This document shows, one piece after another, positions 11,193 to 26,100 of a stretch of DNA of 64,000 nucleotides; within the stretch, counting starts at the first letter, position 1; the number at the start of each line of letters is the position of its first letter. Location of the stretch: positions 1-64,000 of the forward strand of contig CAICTM010000202.1 of NCBI GenBank assembly GCA_903772945.1, given 5' to 3'. Below the pieces are notes generated by a model that worked only from the letters and a program-made list of their open reading frames with translations, was not told the DNA's origin and did no database searches. This stretch comes from Seminavis robusta. Lineage: Eukaryota > Bacillariophyta > Bacillariophyceae > Naviculales > Naviculaceae. The position numbers and the translations under genes are program-made.

Positions 11193-14100
11193 ATGTTGCT
11201 GTTCGGAACAGACCCTGCTTCGGATTACAATGAACACTCCACATTACATTTGATCCTGGAGGGCAAGGACATGGTCGATGTGGGGGGGTGGTTTGGTTCG
11301 ACGGATCCCTTCTTTACGCTTCTTGCTTCTACAGCTACGTCGACTGGGTCGGTGCTGTTCCAAGCAGTACACACAAGTGAAGAAGTTGCCAGCAATCTGA
11401 ATCCTCGATGGAAAAAGGCAGAGGTCAGCTTGAAAGCTCTCTGCGACTTGGACATCAACAAACCAATTCGCATTCAATGCGACGACTGGGAGCCATCAGA
11501 CCGGCACAACCCGATGGGCTACTTTGATACATCAGTGGCAGACTTGTTGAAAGTATCAGGGGATGCTTCCAAGACGGCTCCATTAAGGGATAAGGGGGAA
11601 GAGTACGGGAAACTTATCATCCGGCTGGCAAGGATCAAAACACCTCGAGATGATCTCTCCAAACGAAGCAGTCACTCCCGCCGGACCATGCGCATGAGTA
11701 GTGCCAGTGGGGCTTCTTCTAGTAGGGGGCGAGAGAGTCAGTTGACAAATGCCGGAAGATCAAGTAGTTCCAGGAAGAGCAGTGCTGCACCCAGTGTTCT
11801 GCTAGAGTACCCACCCGACTTTGGAGGGTGCAATGAGAAAGATGTCTTTCATTTGACTCTTGAAGGACGAGATTTGGTCCACGTGGGGGGCTGGTTCGAT
11901 ACAACCAATCCATACTATCAACTGACGATTCCAGATACAAATCCAAACGACGGGAAACTGATATGGCAAAGTGTCTACAGATCAGAACATATTGAGGACT
12001 CCTTGTCTCCATTCTGGAAAGAGGCACCCGTGACGTTGATGTTGCTCTGCGAGGGTGACCTCTTCAAATCATTCCGCGTATTCGTCTACAGTCGAGTAGA
12101 GGGAGGTGATCCGATACCAATGGGGTTCTTTGATACAACAGTAAGGGAATTAATCACAGCCTCGAGAAGCAGCGACAAAGAGTTCGTCCTGCAAGATGAA
12201 AATGGGGAAAAGTTTGGAGCTCTTGTGGCACGTTATGCTCAGGTGCCAGAAGACTACAGTTCCGGGAGCGATGGTTCATTCGCGGTAGATCTCGAGGGCG
12301 AAGATGATTCCGAAGGGGGGTCATTCGCCGAAACAACAACAACCAAAGAGGAAAGGGATGAAGCAAAGGCAGACAATGGCACAACCAACGGGGAGCCGTC
12401 ATTAGAGCAGCCTTCAAACGAACAAGAAAACAAACGAGAACAGTCCAAGGAAAGGGTTTCTTCAACCAGCAACGATCAAGATCATACCAAGCCAATTGTA
12501 GACGCTTCCTCAACTGTGGACGAGACACAAAAGCAGGAAATGGACGAATGCAGTGCAAGTACTCGACAAGGTCGCTCGGTGCAGGCCGGTGCACATTTGC
12601 CAGAGCTACCCACGCCAAGAGAGAGCCTAGCGTCGTACGCTCGATCCGTAAAAGGCCTCAGAAAATCCATGGCGGTAATGTCTCGCACATCCCCCGAAAA
12701 ATCTAGAAGAACCAGAGATTCTTCCTCCAGTGCTCGCCCGGACCCATATGACTTGCGGAGGTCCTCGTCGAGTCGTTCGATGACTTCCTCCCGGGCTCGC
12801 ATTGACCCATATGACTTGCGGAGGTCCTCGTCGAGTCGTTCGATGGCAGATGAAAGGTCTTCACGAAGATCATCATCGTCGCAACGTTCTCGGGAAAGGT
12901 CACCGGAAAAAAGGAGCAGGTCTTCGCATGTACGCTCATCAGAAGGCAGCCATCGATCGACACGAAGTCACTCGATGCATGGGTCATCGCGAGAAGAGAA
13001 ATCCAGATCAAAGCACCGAGACGAAAGGGATGATCCCATGGCGTCTTCGTCTCGTTCCCACAACAAAACAAGGAGCAACGACGTTTCGCGTAGCGAAGGA
13101 CGTTCCAGCTTCAAGGATGTTTCGAAGAAAGTTCACGACAACAAACCAAACGCATCGAGACAACAGCGCTCAGAACATGAAGCCTCTCCAGCAATTCAAC
13201 GAGAACGTGAATCAGTGGCATCGAAGAGACCCACAGAGTCACAGGAACCATCGTCCAAAACGTTACAGCAACATGATGTCAACAGCGACAGCGAAGGTTC
13301 AGGCAAGCAGTCGTCTGAGGAGAAGAACTCTGCGGAACGTGTTGACGCCAGCGATTACAAGCGAGGAGAAGGTAGCCGACATGAAGACACAAACAAGGTC
13401 CCCATCATTGAATCCGACTCGCAAGCACCCGTAAAGGATCACGTGGAAGATGACGCTGTAACCTCGTTTGCAGGAGAGCTTGGCAAACTGGTTGGATGGG
13501 GGTTTGTAACGGATAGACAAGCAGGAAACGATGCAAGCGAATCCGGTAATGAAGCTGCCGTTGGCAGGCATGCGGACCAAACCGTAAAGGGGGAGAGCCA
13601 TGACGATGATGGTGGCGGTATCAACCTGGCAGGGGAGCTTGGAAAATTAGTTGGGTGGGGTATCGTTGGAGAGTCCATAGTAGAGGCGCAGACTTCAGCG
13701 AGTCATGATGCTCGTCTACGTGACGGGCATCCGTTAGAGAGTTTCTTTGGGGCCGGCACTACAGATTCCGAGGCTACAACAATGCGGTCGACCTCGGGGA
13801 ACAGCAACTCTGACGTTCTTGGGGTAGGAGATCATGAAGACAGTCTTGTCGATAACCGCGAACGGTCCAACAGCACTCGAGGAGAGGACGCGGCTTTTTC
13901 TAACCGATCAATGCTGGCGGAAGAGGCGAGGGAGAAGCTAGTCGCGACGAAGCAAGGACAGTTTGGCAAAGCGAAAAATGCCTCTGCAAAGGATACAGCA
14001 GTGGATTTAGGTTTTATGTTGACTCAAGCCCCAGCACCAAGCGAAAAAGTCTCCTCGGAGAGCTATAACGCCGACTCGAAGATGCAGGAAATCGCCTGTG

Positions 14101-17100
14101 CCCAGGTTTTCAAGCAGCCTGCCTGTGAGAAACGAATAGTGACGCTGGAGCCCAACAAGTATTTGGCAGAGGTGGGAAGAGCTCCCAAGAAAGACCATCA
14201 ATCTTCCAATGCAGTGCAGGATGCTGGCTATGTCAATTTTTCCAAGCAAGCTGCGTACGAGAAACCAGAGAAACCATCAGTGGATCTGAAGCTAAACAAG
14301 CCTTTGGCAGAGGTGGCTAAAACTCCCGAGAAGGACCAACAATCCTCGAAAGCAGTGCAGGATACCAGCAATGTCGATTTTGCCAAGCAAGCTGCGTATG
14401 AAAAACCAGAGAAACCAATAGTGACTCTGAAGCTAAACAAGCCTTCTGCAGAGGAGCAAAAAGCTCCCGAGGAGGACCAGCCATCCTCGAAAGCAGTGCA
14501 GGATACTGACAATGTCGATGTTCCCAAGCAGGCTGCATATGAGATACCACAGAAACCAATAATGACTCTGAAGCCAAATAAGCCTTTGGCAGGGGCGGAA
14601 AAACCTCCTGAAAAGGGCCAACAATCCTCGAAAGCAGACTTGATAACCAGGCGGCTGGCAGAGATTGGCCGCTCTAAAAGTCAGTCTCAACACGAACATG
14701 CCGATGCAGACAAGCTGGGTTCCTCCCCGCTAGCCACATACAACGCCGACGGTAGGATTCCTGCTACAGGAAACCTTTCAAGCGCAATAGTCAAGACCGA
14801 GAAAAAGGAAGTGCAAGATGAACTCAAACAAGACGGCGAGGGCCGTGCCCTGGATGGATCTGGATCAATTAATTCTGACTCTAAGCGGCATAGATCCCAT
14901 TTGACTGTTGAAGACGACTTCTCCACGGGTGAAAAGAGTTACGAGTCGTCGCATGGCTTTTACAATGATGACGACGACGATAGCCTCGACGAAGAACTAG
15001 AACTTTTGCAGAGCTTCAATGGATCGGGGTTAACCCAAGAGGAAGATGTAAGTCAACGAGAAAACCTTGTTGACGTCTCGAAGATGCACCACAGCCGACT
15101 TGATAGCAGCGGTGTTGCATCGACACTTCAGCATTCATTTTTGCAAGAAACCAGAGATTGGGATGTTGACCCTGCAAAGGGCACGGGAAGTATGCGGAAT
15201 TGGGCCATGACTTCGCTGGATATTGCTGGCCAATCTAAAGATGATACATCCTCGCCTCCTTTGGATCACTGCTCAGACCGTTTAATTGAAGGCGAGAAAT
15301 CCATTGTCGGACAGAAGAAACTGACCCTTGATGGGGCTCCACTGCTCGGGCGGTCTGTATTGCTCAATGACGAAGACTTGAGCAATAAACAGTTTGATCA
15401 GCAAGATTCAGCTTTAGTTCACGATTCTTCATCAAACCATAGGTCTCGGAATCATGAAGATAGCGCAACAGCGGGTTTAGAGGTTGAGGAAACCACTGAA
15501 GACCATGGACCAATCGAGCATGACGGTGAGGATTCGACATCCCATTCCGGCGAAGCTTGTGCGTTACCGGTACCAACCAAGACAGGGGACCCCACTGGTT
15601 TACCGAAGTCAGGCCAAGGTGGCTATGGCTTGCCTCCTGACAGCACAGATTTGACAGATCATCCCATACAAGGCGGCTCACAAAGATTGAGCAACGCGCA
15701 GTTGGAGCAGTGCGGGCACCACGATGCTTCTTCACTGTCAAGCTGCTCATCCAGTAGTGGATCTGAGTATGGTGAAGAGAGTCCAACAGATTTGCCCGAT
15801 GAAACCAGCCAAGCTAAGGAAGAGATTAGCCGGGCCAACCACGATGCCTGCGAGGAACCTGCGGCAAAAGCCTTGTTGTCTGGAAGTCCATCAGGTCAAG
15901 CTCCCCGTACTTTACTATCAGTTGACATAAGCGACGCCGTTGGAGTTTCTGGGCAGTCTATCTCACAGGAAAAGAGAGCAGAGAGCGAGTGGAATATCAA
16001 TCAACTGGATCAGAGTCCCCATGATGATGCAGGTGTCTCCGATGTTCAAGTCGATAACGAGATTGTCGAAGGAACGACTGCTCATAGAATTGAGACTTCC
16101 CCCAGCCCACCAGGTCATGTTGGCCCTGTTGCCATCACGGGTCATGCAACTAGGGATGCTCAGGATGATATGTGTGAAATACCGCTGCCATCCTCCAGTC
16201 TCTCCCTAGTTCGTGGCAAGCCAGACACTACCGACGAAATATTATACCTTAGCTTGGTTGGGAAGGAACTCTTGAACATGGGAGGATGGTTTGGATCGAC
16301 CAATGCTTTCTTCGAAGTTTCACGTGCAGATGAATCAAGCAATCCTGCAGTATGGCAGAGGGTGTACCTGTCGGAGCCTGTTGAGAACAGCTTTGATCCT
16401 GCTTGGAAGGAAGCAGAAGTGAATCTTGGGATGCTCTGTGGAGGTGACCTTGGAAAGCAAATTCAGATCGCCCTTTATCACAACCAATCCGGGAACCATC
16501 TGAGTATGGGTGCATGTACTACAACCGTAAAGCACTTGCTTCAATCTGTTGGAGAAACGTCAGGTTTGAAGTTTGCTTCTCAAGACGGAGCACAGCAATT
16601 CGGGAATCTGTTAGTCGCAAACGCCCGTGTCGATAGGCAAGGCGTGGCTCGTGGCACCAGAGAAGACCACAGTGCGAAGCTATCTTTGGTGCTAGAGGGA
16701 GGAGGCATCGTAGTGGACAAATGGATGTTTGCGTCTACCAACTTGCTCTTTGAAGTCTCGGTGCTAACGAAAACTGGCGTTTACTCACCCGTTTATACAT
16801 CCGAGCACGTCACAAATAATTTATTGAATCCCAGGTGGAGTGAAGCGGTGCTGGAGTTGGGTTTGTTGTGCGATGGAGACGCGATCCGAATAACCATCCT
16901 GGACAGTTTAGAAGAGGACCAGCAAATAGTGTTGGGTGCCTTTGATACCTCCATTTCGGGCCTTCTGGAGGCCAGCGGCAAAAGTCCTTTCCTTGCTGTC
17001 GCCGCGGATGGCAAAGCCTGCGGCAATGTTGCCGTTGTGAAAGCATCTATTAGTGGCGTTAATGAGAAAACGAGGACTCCAGAGCCCGACGAGAGCTCGT

Positions 17101-20100
17101 TTGGAAAAGCCAAGGGATCGAAGTCCCCCGCCTTATCAAGCCTGCATGCTGCACCCGATACCGCGTCAACAATAACTCCAGGAGCTGAAGAGTGCCTCGG
17201 TGGTGGCGCTGCTGAAACGCAAATTATACCCGGTGCCTATGAAGAGTGCAATGCCACAGCGGATGCTTCCATGACTCAAAGTGCCGAACAGATCTCCGTT
17301 GCTGAATCGTCCAAGGCCACTGTCGATTCAATCGCCAGAACCTCCACTGGAGCAGATGCAGCATTGGATACCGAAAAATCTGTGGAGCCAGGAAACGCGA
17401 ATATCTGCAAAGAACGCGAGACGCCGACCGACCTGCCACGTTCGAATCCCAAAATATCAGAGCCAGGAAACGTCAACATAATCAAACAACCCGAGCTAAA
17501 GGTGATCGACCTGTCACCCCCGAAAGTCGCAATACCTGGAAGCATTAAGATAGTCAGTCAACCCAAGAAAAAGGGGATCGACCTGGAAAGCCCGGAAGAA
17601 GCACCTGTAGAGTCACATGATTCAAAGGATGAAGTGAAACGCGGGCAAACACTTTCACAACAGAGCCCAGTAAAAAACGAGACTGGCTCTTCTGGGGTTG
17701 CGATTGACGCCCAACTAGTCGCCAACCAAAAGGCTTTGATGGAAAAGAACCAACGAGAAAAGCAGATGCTGCTTGAATATACCAAAAGCCTTGCGGAGAA
17801 TTGCAAGCGGCTAGAAGGCGAAGTTGCTGAAATGGACGCCTTGCTGACATCCGCCAGCAAGAAGGTGGAACGCCTCCAAACAGAGAAGCAATCCCTTGAG
17901 CTAGAGTGCAAGTTTTTCACCAGCAACATCAACGAACTCGCATCAGCGAAGGCTCGGCAAGAAGAGGTTCTAATCGAGGCGAAAGCCGAGGTTCTATCTT
18001 ACAAGAGAGATCTTGATAGGGCCTGGGATAAGATTAATGAAATCGGCAAGTCTGGGCAAGAAACGGCGACGAGTGCGATACTCTGGGCGCAAGCGCGGGA
18101 AGCCGGAGAACAAGCAGTTGGCGTTGACGAAGAAAGTGCAGTTACCTCAACAGAACAGCCCAGCGAGGACCTACCAAGGAAATCATCGGAAGAGGCATCA
18201 GCTCAGTGGCAACAGCGGACGGCGCCAGCAACGGAGGAAGAAACACGCGACGGTGACGAGGGCCTCAATGCTCCCCCCGACCGTGACGAAATGACCGCCA
18301 AGGGTGTGGATGGCGCCAAAACAGACAAAGAATCCGAAGAAGCGAACGAGTCGACGGTAGTGGGAGACGAAAATGATGCCAAAGCTGAAGCCAAAGGTGT
18401 AAATAGAGGGGGAGGCAACTCCGTCGATGAAGAACCTAGAATTCCAAACAGTCAGGAAGCCACAGCAGAAAGCGAGCCAGGAAATGAACCTGACCTCGGG
18501 TCCATGGCAAGCGTTAGCGAAGCTGACACGGATGAGAGAGCGACAAACAATAACGAGGAAGGATCTGCAGTGGACATTGGGGCAAGGGAGGATGCCGCGG
18601 TGGGTGCGAATGCTGCTGTTCCAGTTGAAAGGGGCGCTTTGGGAGCCCACGGAGATCCAGAAGTGGCAGGCGATGAAGCTGGACGCGACACCGATGCCAT
18701 TTTGACACAGATGGTAGCAACTCTCGAGAATAGAGTTGAAGAGCTGCAGCAATTGGCTCATGAAAGAATTCTTGCAGACTCACAAACCCAACCATCAACC
18801 GTTGCACAAAATAGCGTCTTGGATCGAAGAACACTGGAGGAATCTCTGGCACGAGCTGAGTTCAGGGTCCAGGCTTATTCACGAGCAATGATTTCGGAAG
18901 CAAGGAGGTTGGAGGATCTGGCCAGAGAAAACAGTGCTTTGACAGAGAGGATGAACAAGTTCAAAGCACTTGCTCTGAAGAACTTCAGAACTGTGAAAGA
19001 AGCAAAAAATCTGCTTGCTCGTTACAAAGCAGACCGCAAGAAACAAATCAGCCAAAATGCTTCCCTGACGAAGGAACTAAAACGAGCGCAAGCAGTAGCC
19101 AAAGATAGGCAGCAAGAGCTGACAGCATTCCAAACAAAGCTCGAAGAGACTCTTGCGGAGAAATCCTCGATGATCGAGGAATCCAAGGCGAAACTCAGGG
19201 AACTTGAGCAGCAGAAGTCGAGAGCAGAAGCGACGATCTTTGAATTAAGACAAATTGGCTCCTCTAGCCATCTGGCGGCAAACGCTGAGGCACAAACCCC
19301 TTCGAAAGACCTGTCTAACAGCTGCAAAATCTTGTCACCGGAGAGTAACCTGGTTCCCAATCCAGACTCGGCGACTGGTCAGGTTGCTGCCGTCGAACAT
19401 GGCGGACCCAAAACGCAGAACACAAATGAAGCGACAGGCAGAGATGGCGACCATGACGTCGAGACAAAGCCTTCGTGGGAAGCTGAAAAACACAACCTAC
19501 TAGACAGAATTAAGGAGCTTGAGTCAAGCTTGGCGCAGGCAAACACTGAGCGCGAAGCTGCTATGACCGCCAAAAACCTCTACGAGGGCTTCTGGAAAGA
19601 CGCCAAAGAAAAGCTGGTACTGCTGCAATTCAATTCTGAAGAGAAAAGGCCCAGCGCCAAGTTTGCGGGCATCCGAAAGCCCGGGGATATTCAGCCCTCG
19701 GGAAACTTCTCCTGGGAACCTCCAGCTTTTGGTGGCCCCAAAAATGAAGAAGAGAGTGTCCAGGTGATGGCACCCTTCCTGCCCCAGGGAGACTTCTCTT
19801 GGGAGCCTCCGGCTTTTGACGGCGAAGGCCCCAAAAACGAAGAAGTGAGTGTTCAGCTGAAGGAAATGGGAACCTTCGCCATAACGGTACCTGGTTACCA
19901 AGCAAAGACTAGACGGTCAACTGCAACCGACGAAGCTTGTGCGTTGTGGGCAGCGGATGCTCAAGCCAAGGAATCAAAGAGCACCAATCTTCAAGAGGAA
20001 TCTACAGAACGGCTCACTTCGACAGATGAAGCCCTTGCACTTTGGGCTGAAGACACAAGGGCCAAAGAAGACAGGGTGTTCTTTGATAACGTGAATCAAT

Positions 20101-23100
20101 CGCTCGAAGCAACAGCAAGGCAACCCCCCGAAGGCTCTTCCTTGTTGCCAGAAGAATCGAAGGCGAAAGAACTTTCGATACCAGAAAAGACAGGAGCGCA
20201 GACAGGTGACGGTCTTGCTGTTTGGGCTGCACAGGGGAAATCTACCGAAGTGAAGCTCGATATTGGGAACTACCAGGAAAACCAGAAGCAGGTCATTATT
20301 CCTGGAGCTTCGTCATCTATCAACACAGGAGCACTGACAGGTGAGGGACTCTCTACTTGGGCTGCGCACGGAAGAGCCAACGATGAAAAACTGGATGCCG
20401 CCAACGCAGCTAGAACTCCTGTAGCCGATCAGGGAGCACCACTGGCAACTGGATCCTCGACGACAAAGGCAACGGGCCCAGCATTGAAACCCAAGGCTGA
20501 GGGCAGCTTGTCGAATTCCAAGGGGCGCAGTGACGCGCCTGCGAAGAGAAGATCGGGGTCCAAGACAGAGTCTGCAACAAAGAGCACGAGCGGAAGAAAG
20601 ACCGGAAAGGCTGGTCAAAGTCTCGCAAGTTCTAAGGGACCTCCAAGAAGAAAGTCTAAGGATGCCGTTGAGCACAAACAAAGACGCTTGAGCAAATTAA
20701 GTGCCAGCAGTTCGGGGACTAAGGCAGTTGAAAAGCGAAAGACTGGAAAGGCCGCTCCGACACTCTCCAGATCCAAAGGATCTTCACGAAGAAGCTCCAA
20801 GGATCGCGTTGAGCCCAAACGAAGACGTTCGAGCAAATCAAGTGCGAGCGCTTCCGGTTCCAAGGCAGACGAAAAACGGAAAAGCAGACGCTCCAAGGGT
20901 GGTGAAATGCCTAAACAAATTCCCTCAGTTGCCAAGGCTTACGAAAAGAAAGGACGCTCGAGCGCGAACCCGACAAGTCTAAATTCGGTTGGAAGGGCGA
21001 GGCTGAAAGGAACGAGTTCAAAAGAATCCAATGCTGAGCTCTCCCCGATTGCAGAGGACACAGAACTTGAATCGGAGGCCGGATCCTCTGCAGGCGATCG
21101 CGAGACAAGAGAAAGCGTCAACGACGTCGATAAAGAACAAGAGAAGCGTCCCTCTCAGGGGTCCGAGGCCGGGCCCTCTGCAGGCGATCGCGAGACAATA
21201 GAAAGCGTCAAGGACGTCGATAAAGAACAAGAGAATCGTCCCTCTCAGGGGTCCGAGGCCGGGCCCTCTGCAGGCGATCACGAGACAATAGAAAGCGTCA
21301 AGGACGTCGATAAAGAACAAGAGAATCGTCCCTCTCAGGGGTCCGAGGCCGGGCCCTCTGCAGGCGATCGCGAGACAATAGAAAGCGTCAAGGACGTCGA
21401 TAAAGAACAAGAGAAGCGTCCCTCCCAGGGATCAAAACGCAGAAAGTCGCGCCGATCAAAGCGACACAACAAGTCGCCGCTTCGTGGTTTGGCGCCAGTT
21501 CCTCTAGAAGTCAAGAGGTTGAGCTCTGGCAGTGTGTTGCGGGCGTCATTTCGCGTTGGAAGAGCTCAGGCATCCAAGCTGTCCGTCGAACAGCAATCCG
21601 GCGAAGCAGCAGAAAATACTCATGGACCTGCAATCCCCGCAATCCCCGAGGAAACAAAGAAAACTGAAACCAGTGAGGTGATTGCGAAGACTGCACTTTT
21701 TGCTTCCCTCAACTTCGCAGAGGTGAAAGCACTGTCGAAAGCAAGCAAACACTATCAAGTTCATGTTGATGAGTACATTTGTCATGAGGGGGAGGAAGGA
21801 GAATCCATGTTCATAATTGTGAATGGAGTGATTGACATCACCAAACAAGAAAAGAAGGGCCAAACCTCCATTGAACTTCGCTTGGCACAGCTGCATGCCG
21901 GTGATTACTTTGGTGAGATGAGTTTGCTCACAGGTAAACCACGCATGGCAAGTGTGAGGGCCAGCAGTACTGTTGTTGAACTGATTGAAATCAGCAAAGA
22001 TGCACTGATGCCACTAATCAAGAAACGCACAAAGCTGGCCAAGCAGCTTGGTAAGATTGTGGCAGAGCGTCAAAAGGATGCATCGTCCGATGGGAAAGAT
22101 GATGCTAAACGATCCAAAGAGGTCTCCAGTCAAATCATATCTTTCTTTGGATTCGGGCGGCATGACGAAGATGATGACAGTGAATCATCATCAGATGATG
22201 ATGCACCAAAACTAAATCGTCGCCAAACTTTCTTCCGGGGCGCAATGGTGTCAAAGCGCAATCTTGTTCCAGTCGCAAAAGCCACAGTTCTGGAAGGTTC
22301 TGATGATGAGGTTATCAGCAGCACTGGACTCTTTGCTTCACTCAACTTCTCCGAGGTGAAAGCACTTGCTTCTGCAAGCAAACGTCATGAAGTCGGTTTT
22401 GATTCTGTTGGTCCTGATGAGTACATCTGTCGGGCGGGGGAGGAAGGAGAATCCATGTTCATTGTTGTCAAGGGAGTGATTGATATCACCAAAGAAGAAC
22501 ACAAGAAGGGGCATGGCCCCACCGAAATTCGCCTGGCGCAGCTGCGCGCCGGTGACTACTTTGGAGAGATGAGTTTGCTCACAGGCAAACCACGCACAGC
22601 AGATGTGAGGGCCAGCAGTAGCACTGCTGAAGTTCTTGAGATTGGCAAAGATGCTTTGATGCCTTTGATGACGAAACGCAAGGACCTAGCCAAGCGGTTA
22701 GGCAAGATTGTGGCAGAGCGCCAAATGGCACTCCAGGGAACCTCGAAGGATGGCACAGCCCTTGATAAGGCAGCCAAAGATGTCTCCAGTCAAATCAAGT
22801 CTTTCTTTGGATTTGGAAGGCAGGAAGGGGAGGAAAGTTCTGATGAGGAAGATGATACCAAAGGACTGGAGAAGGTCTTCGAAGAAGATTTTCTTGAATC
22901 CTCTGATTCTGAGAATGCAGGCAAGAAAAAAGAACGAAAAATGCAAAGAGGTTGGTTTGGGCGGACAACAAAGGGGTTGAAGCCAGCTGCGGATGAAAGT
23001 GAATCGCTTGATGATGATGATGTAGCAAAGGTTGGCCGACGCAAAAGTTTTTTCTCGAAGGGCTCGGCTTCAGCGAAAAGCTCCCCAAAGCCAAGGGCAA

Positions 23101-26100
23101 AACCATGGGATGGAGAAGCACCAGATGATGAGGTGATCAGCAATACTGCTCTTTTTGCATCACTCGGTTTCTCTGAGGTCAAAGCACTGGCAAAAGCAAG
23201 TGAACGTCACATGGTTGGCATTGATGAGTACATCTGTCGTGAGGGGGAGGAAGGTTCATCAATGTTCATAATTGTCAATGGAGTGATTGATATCACGAAA
23301 CAAGAACACAAGAAGGGCCAAGATTCCTTTGAGCTTCGCTTGGCGCAGCTGCATTCTGGTGACTATGTTGGTGAGATGAGTTTGCTGACAGGAAAACCTC
23401 GCATGGCAAATGTAAAGGCTGGAAGCACTGTTGTTGAAGTTCTCGAGATTAGTAAAGATGCTCTGATGCCACTGATGAAGAGACGCAAAGATCTTGCTAA
23501 GCAGCTTGGTAAGATTGTAGCAGAGCGTCAAAAGGATGCATCGTCCGATGGCAAAGACGATGCTAAAAGATCCAAAGAGGTCTCCAGTCAAATCAAGTCT
23601 TTCTTTGGATTTGGAAGACACGAAGAAGATGACGACGACAGCACAGATGATGAAGCAGAAAACATTCAGGAGCCAACTGACCAACAATATGTACCATCTG
23701 AATTGAACCTAGAGAGAGACACTCCTGCTCATCTTCGAAGACCAAGGCGGCTTCGTAGAGAAGTCTCCAAGGAGGCTTCCACCCGAAGAGCTTCTGAAGG
23801 AGTCTCCTCACATACAACTGCTACCAACCGAAGGCTACGGCGTAGCACATCCTTTGATGCAAAAGCATCTGGACATTCCAGAGTGCCTCTGTGGAGGCGA
23901 CAGAGCAGAATGGAACACTCAGAAAGTAACAAGGATACAAATGTGCTGGGTTGTAGGCCTAGTCAGGTGGATAATCTTGACACACATGAGTCACCTGAAA
24001 ATGACGAGGTGATTGGCGACACTGCTCTGTTTACTTCCCTCAGCTTCTTTGAGGTCAAGGCACTTGCAGAAGCAAGTAAACGCTATGAAGTTGATGTTGA
24101 TGAGTACATTTGTCATGAGGGGGAGGAAGGAGAATCCATGTTCATAATTGTGAATGGAGTGATTGACATCACCAAACAAGAAAAGAAGGGCCAAACCTCC
24201 ATTGAACTTCGCTTGGCACAGCTGCATGCCGGTGATTACTTTGGCGAGATGAGTTTGCTCACAGGTAAACCACGCATGGCAGGTGTGAGGGCCAGCAGCA
24301 CTGTTGTTGAAGTGATTGAGATCAGCAAAGATGCTCTGATGCCACTAATCAAGAAGCGCACAGAGCTGGCCAAGCAGCTTGGTAAGATTGTGGCAGAGCG
24401 TCAAAAGGATGCATCGTCCGATGGCAAAGACGATGCCAAACGATCCAAAGAGGTCTCCAGTCAAATCATGTCTTTCTTTGGATTCGGGCGGCATGGCGAC
24501 GATGCTGACAGTGAATCATCATCAGATGATGATGCACCAAAACTAAATCGTCGTCAAAGCTTTTTCCGGGGCTCAATGATGTCAAAGCGCAATCTTGTTC
24601 CAGTGGCGAAAGCCACAGTTCTGGAAGGTTCTGATGATGAGGTTATCAGCAGCACTGGACTCTTTGCTTCACTCAACTTCTCCGAGGTGAAAGCACTTGC
24701 TTCTGCAAGCAAACGTCATGAAGTCGGTTTTGATTCTGTTGGTCCTGATGAGTACATCTGCCGGGAGGGGGAGGAAGGGGAATCAATGTTCATTGTTGTC
24801 AAGGGAGTGATTGATATCACCAAAGAAGAACACAAGCAGGGGCAAGACCCCACAGCGATGCGCCTGGCACAGCTGCGTGCTGGTGACTACTTTGGAGAGA
24901 TGAGTTTGCTCACAGGCAAACCACGCACAGCAGATGTGAGGGCCAGCAGTAGTACTGCTGAAGTTCTTGAGATTGGCAAAGATGCTTTGATGCCTTTGAT
25001 GACAAAACGCAAGGACCTGGCCAAGCAGCTAGGCAAGGTTGTGGCAGAGCGCCAAGTGGCACTCCAGGGAACCTCAAAGGATGGCACATCCCTTGATAAG
25101 GCAGCCAAAGAGGTCTCCAGTCAAATCAAGTCTTTCTTTGGATTTGGAAAGCAGGAAGAAGAGGAAGGAAGTTCTTCCAGTGATGATGATGCACCAAAAC
25201 TAAATCGTCGTCAAAGCTTCTTCCACCTTGGCTCAGCAGTGTCAAGGCGTAACATTGTACCAGTCACGCAAGCCACAGATCTAGAAGGATCTGATGATGA
25301 AGTTATCAGCAACAGTGGACTCTTTGCGTCACTCAACTTCTCTGAGGTCAAGGCGCTTGCTTCTGCAAGCAAGCGCTATGAAGTTGGTGTTGATGAGTAC
25401 ATCTGTCGTGAGGGTGATGAAGGTTCCTCCATGTTCATAATTGTCAATGGAGTGATTGATATCACCAAACAAGAAAAGAAGAAGGGCCAAGTATCCTTTG
25501 AACTTCGCTTGGCACAGCTACATGCTGGTGATTACTTTGGTGAGATGAGTCTTCTCACAGGTAAACCGCGCATGGCAAGTGCAAGGGCCAGGGGTGCGGT
25601 TGTTGAAGTCCTTGAGATCAGCAAAGATGCACTAATGCCACTTATGAAAAAACGCAAAGACCTGGCAAAGCAGCTTGGTGAGATTGTTGCAAAGCGGCAA
25701 AAAGATGCTTCAAAGGATGGCAAAGATCATGCTAAACGATCCAAAGAGGTCTCCAGTCAAATCATGTCTTTCTTTGGATTTGGAAGGCACGAAGAAGAGG
25801 ATGTGGAAAGTGAATCATCTGATGACCTTCTGAAGGACAGACAATATCTCCCATCCAGATTGAACACAGGGAGGGAAGCTTCGGCACAGGCACAGAATGC
25901 AGCATCAGGACCTATAAAATCGGCGTCAACTGCACCAATTAAAAAGGGAAGAAAAATGCGGCGAAATACATCCTTTGACTCTACAGCATCGGGTCAATCA
26001 GAGTCTTCCTCGCCTGCGTCAACTGGCAAGAGAAGAAGAATTCGGAGAAAGACCTCCGTTGACTCTACTGCATCAGGACAAAAACAGTCCTCCACCACTG

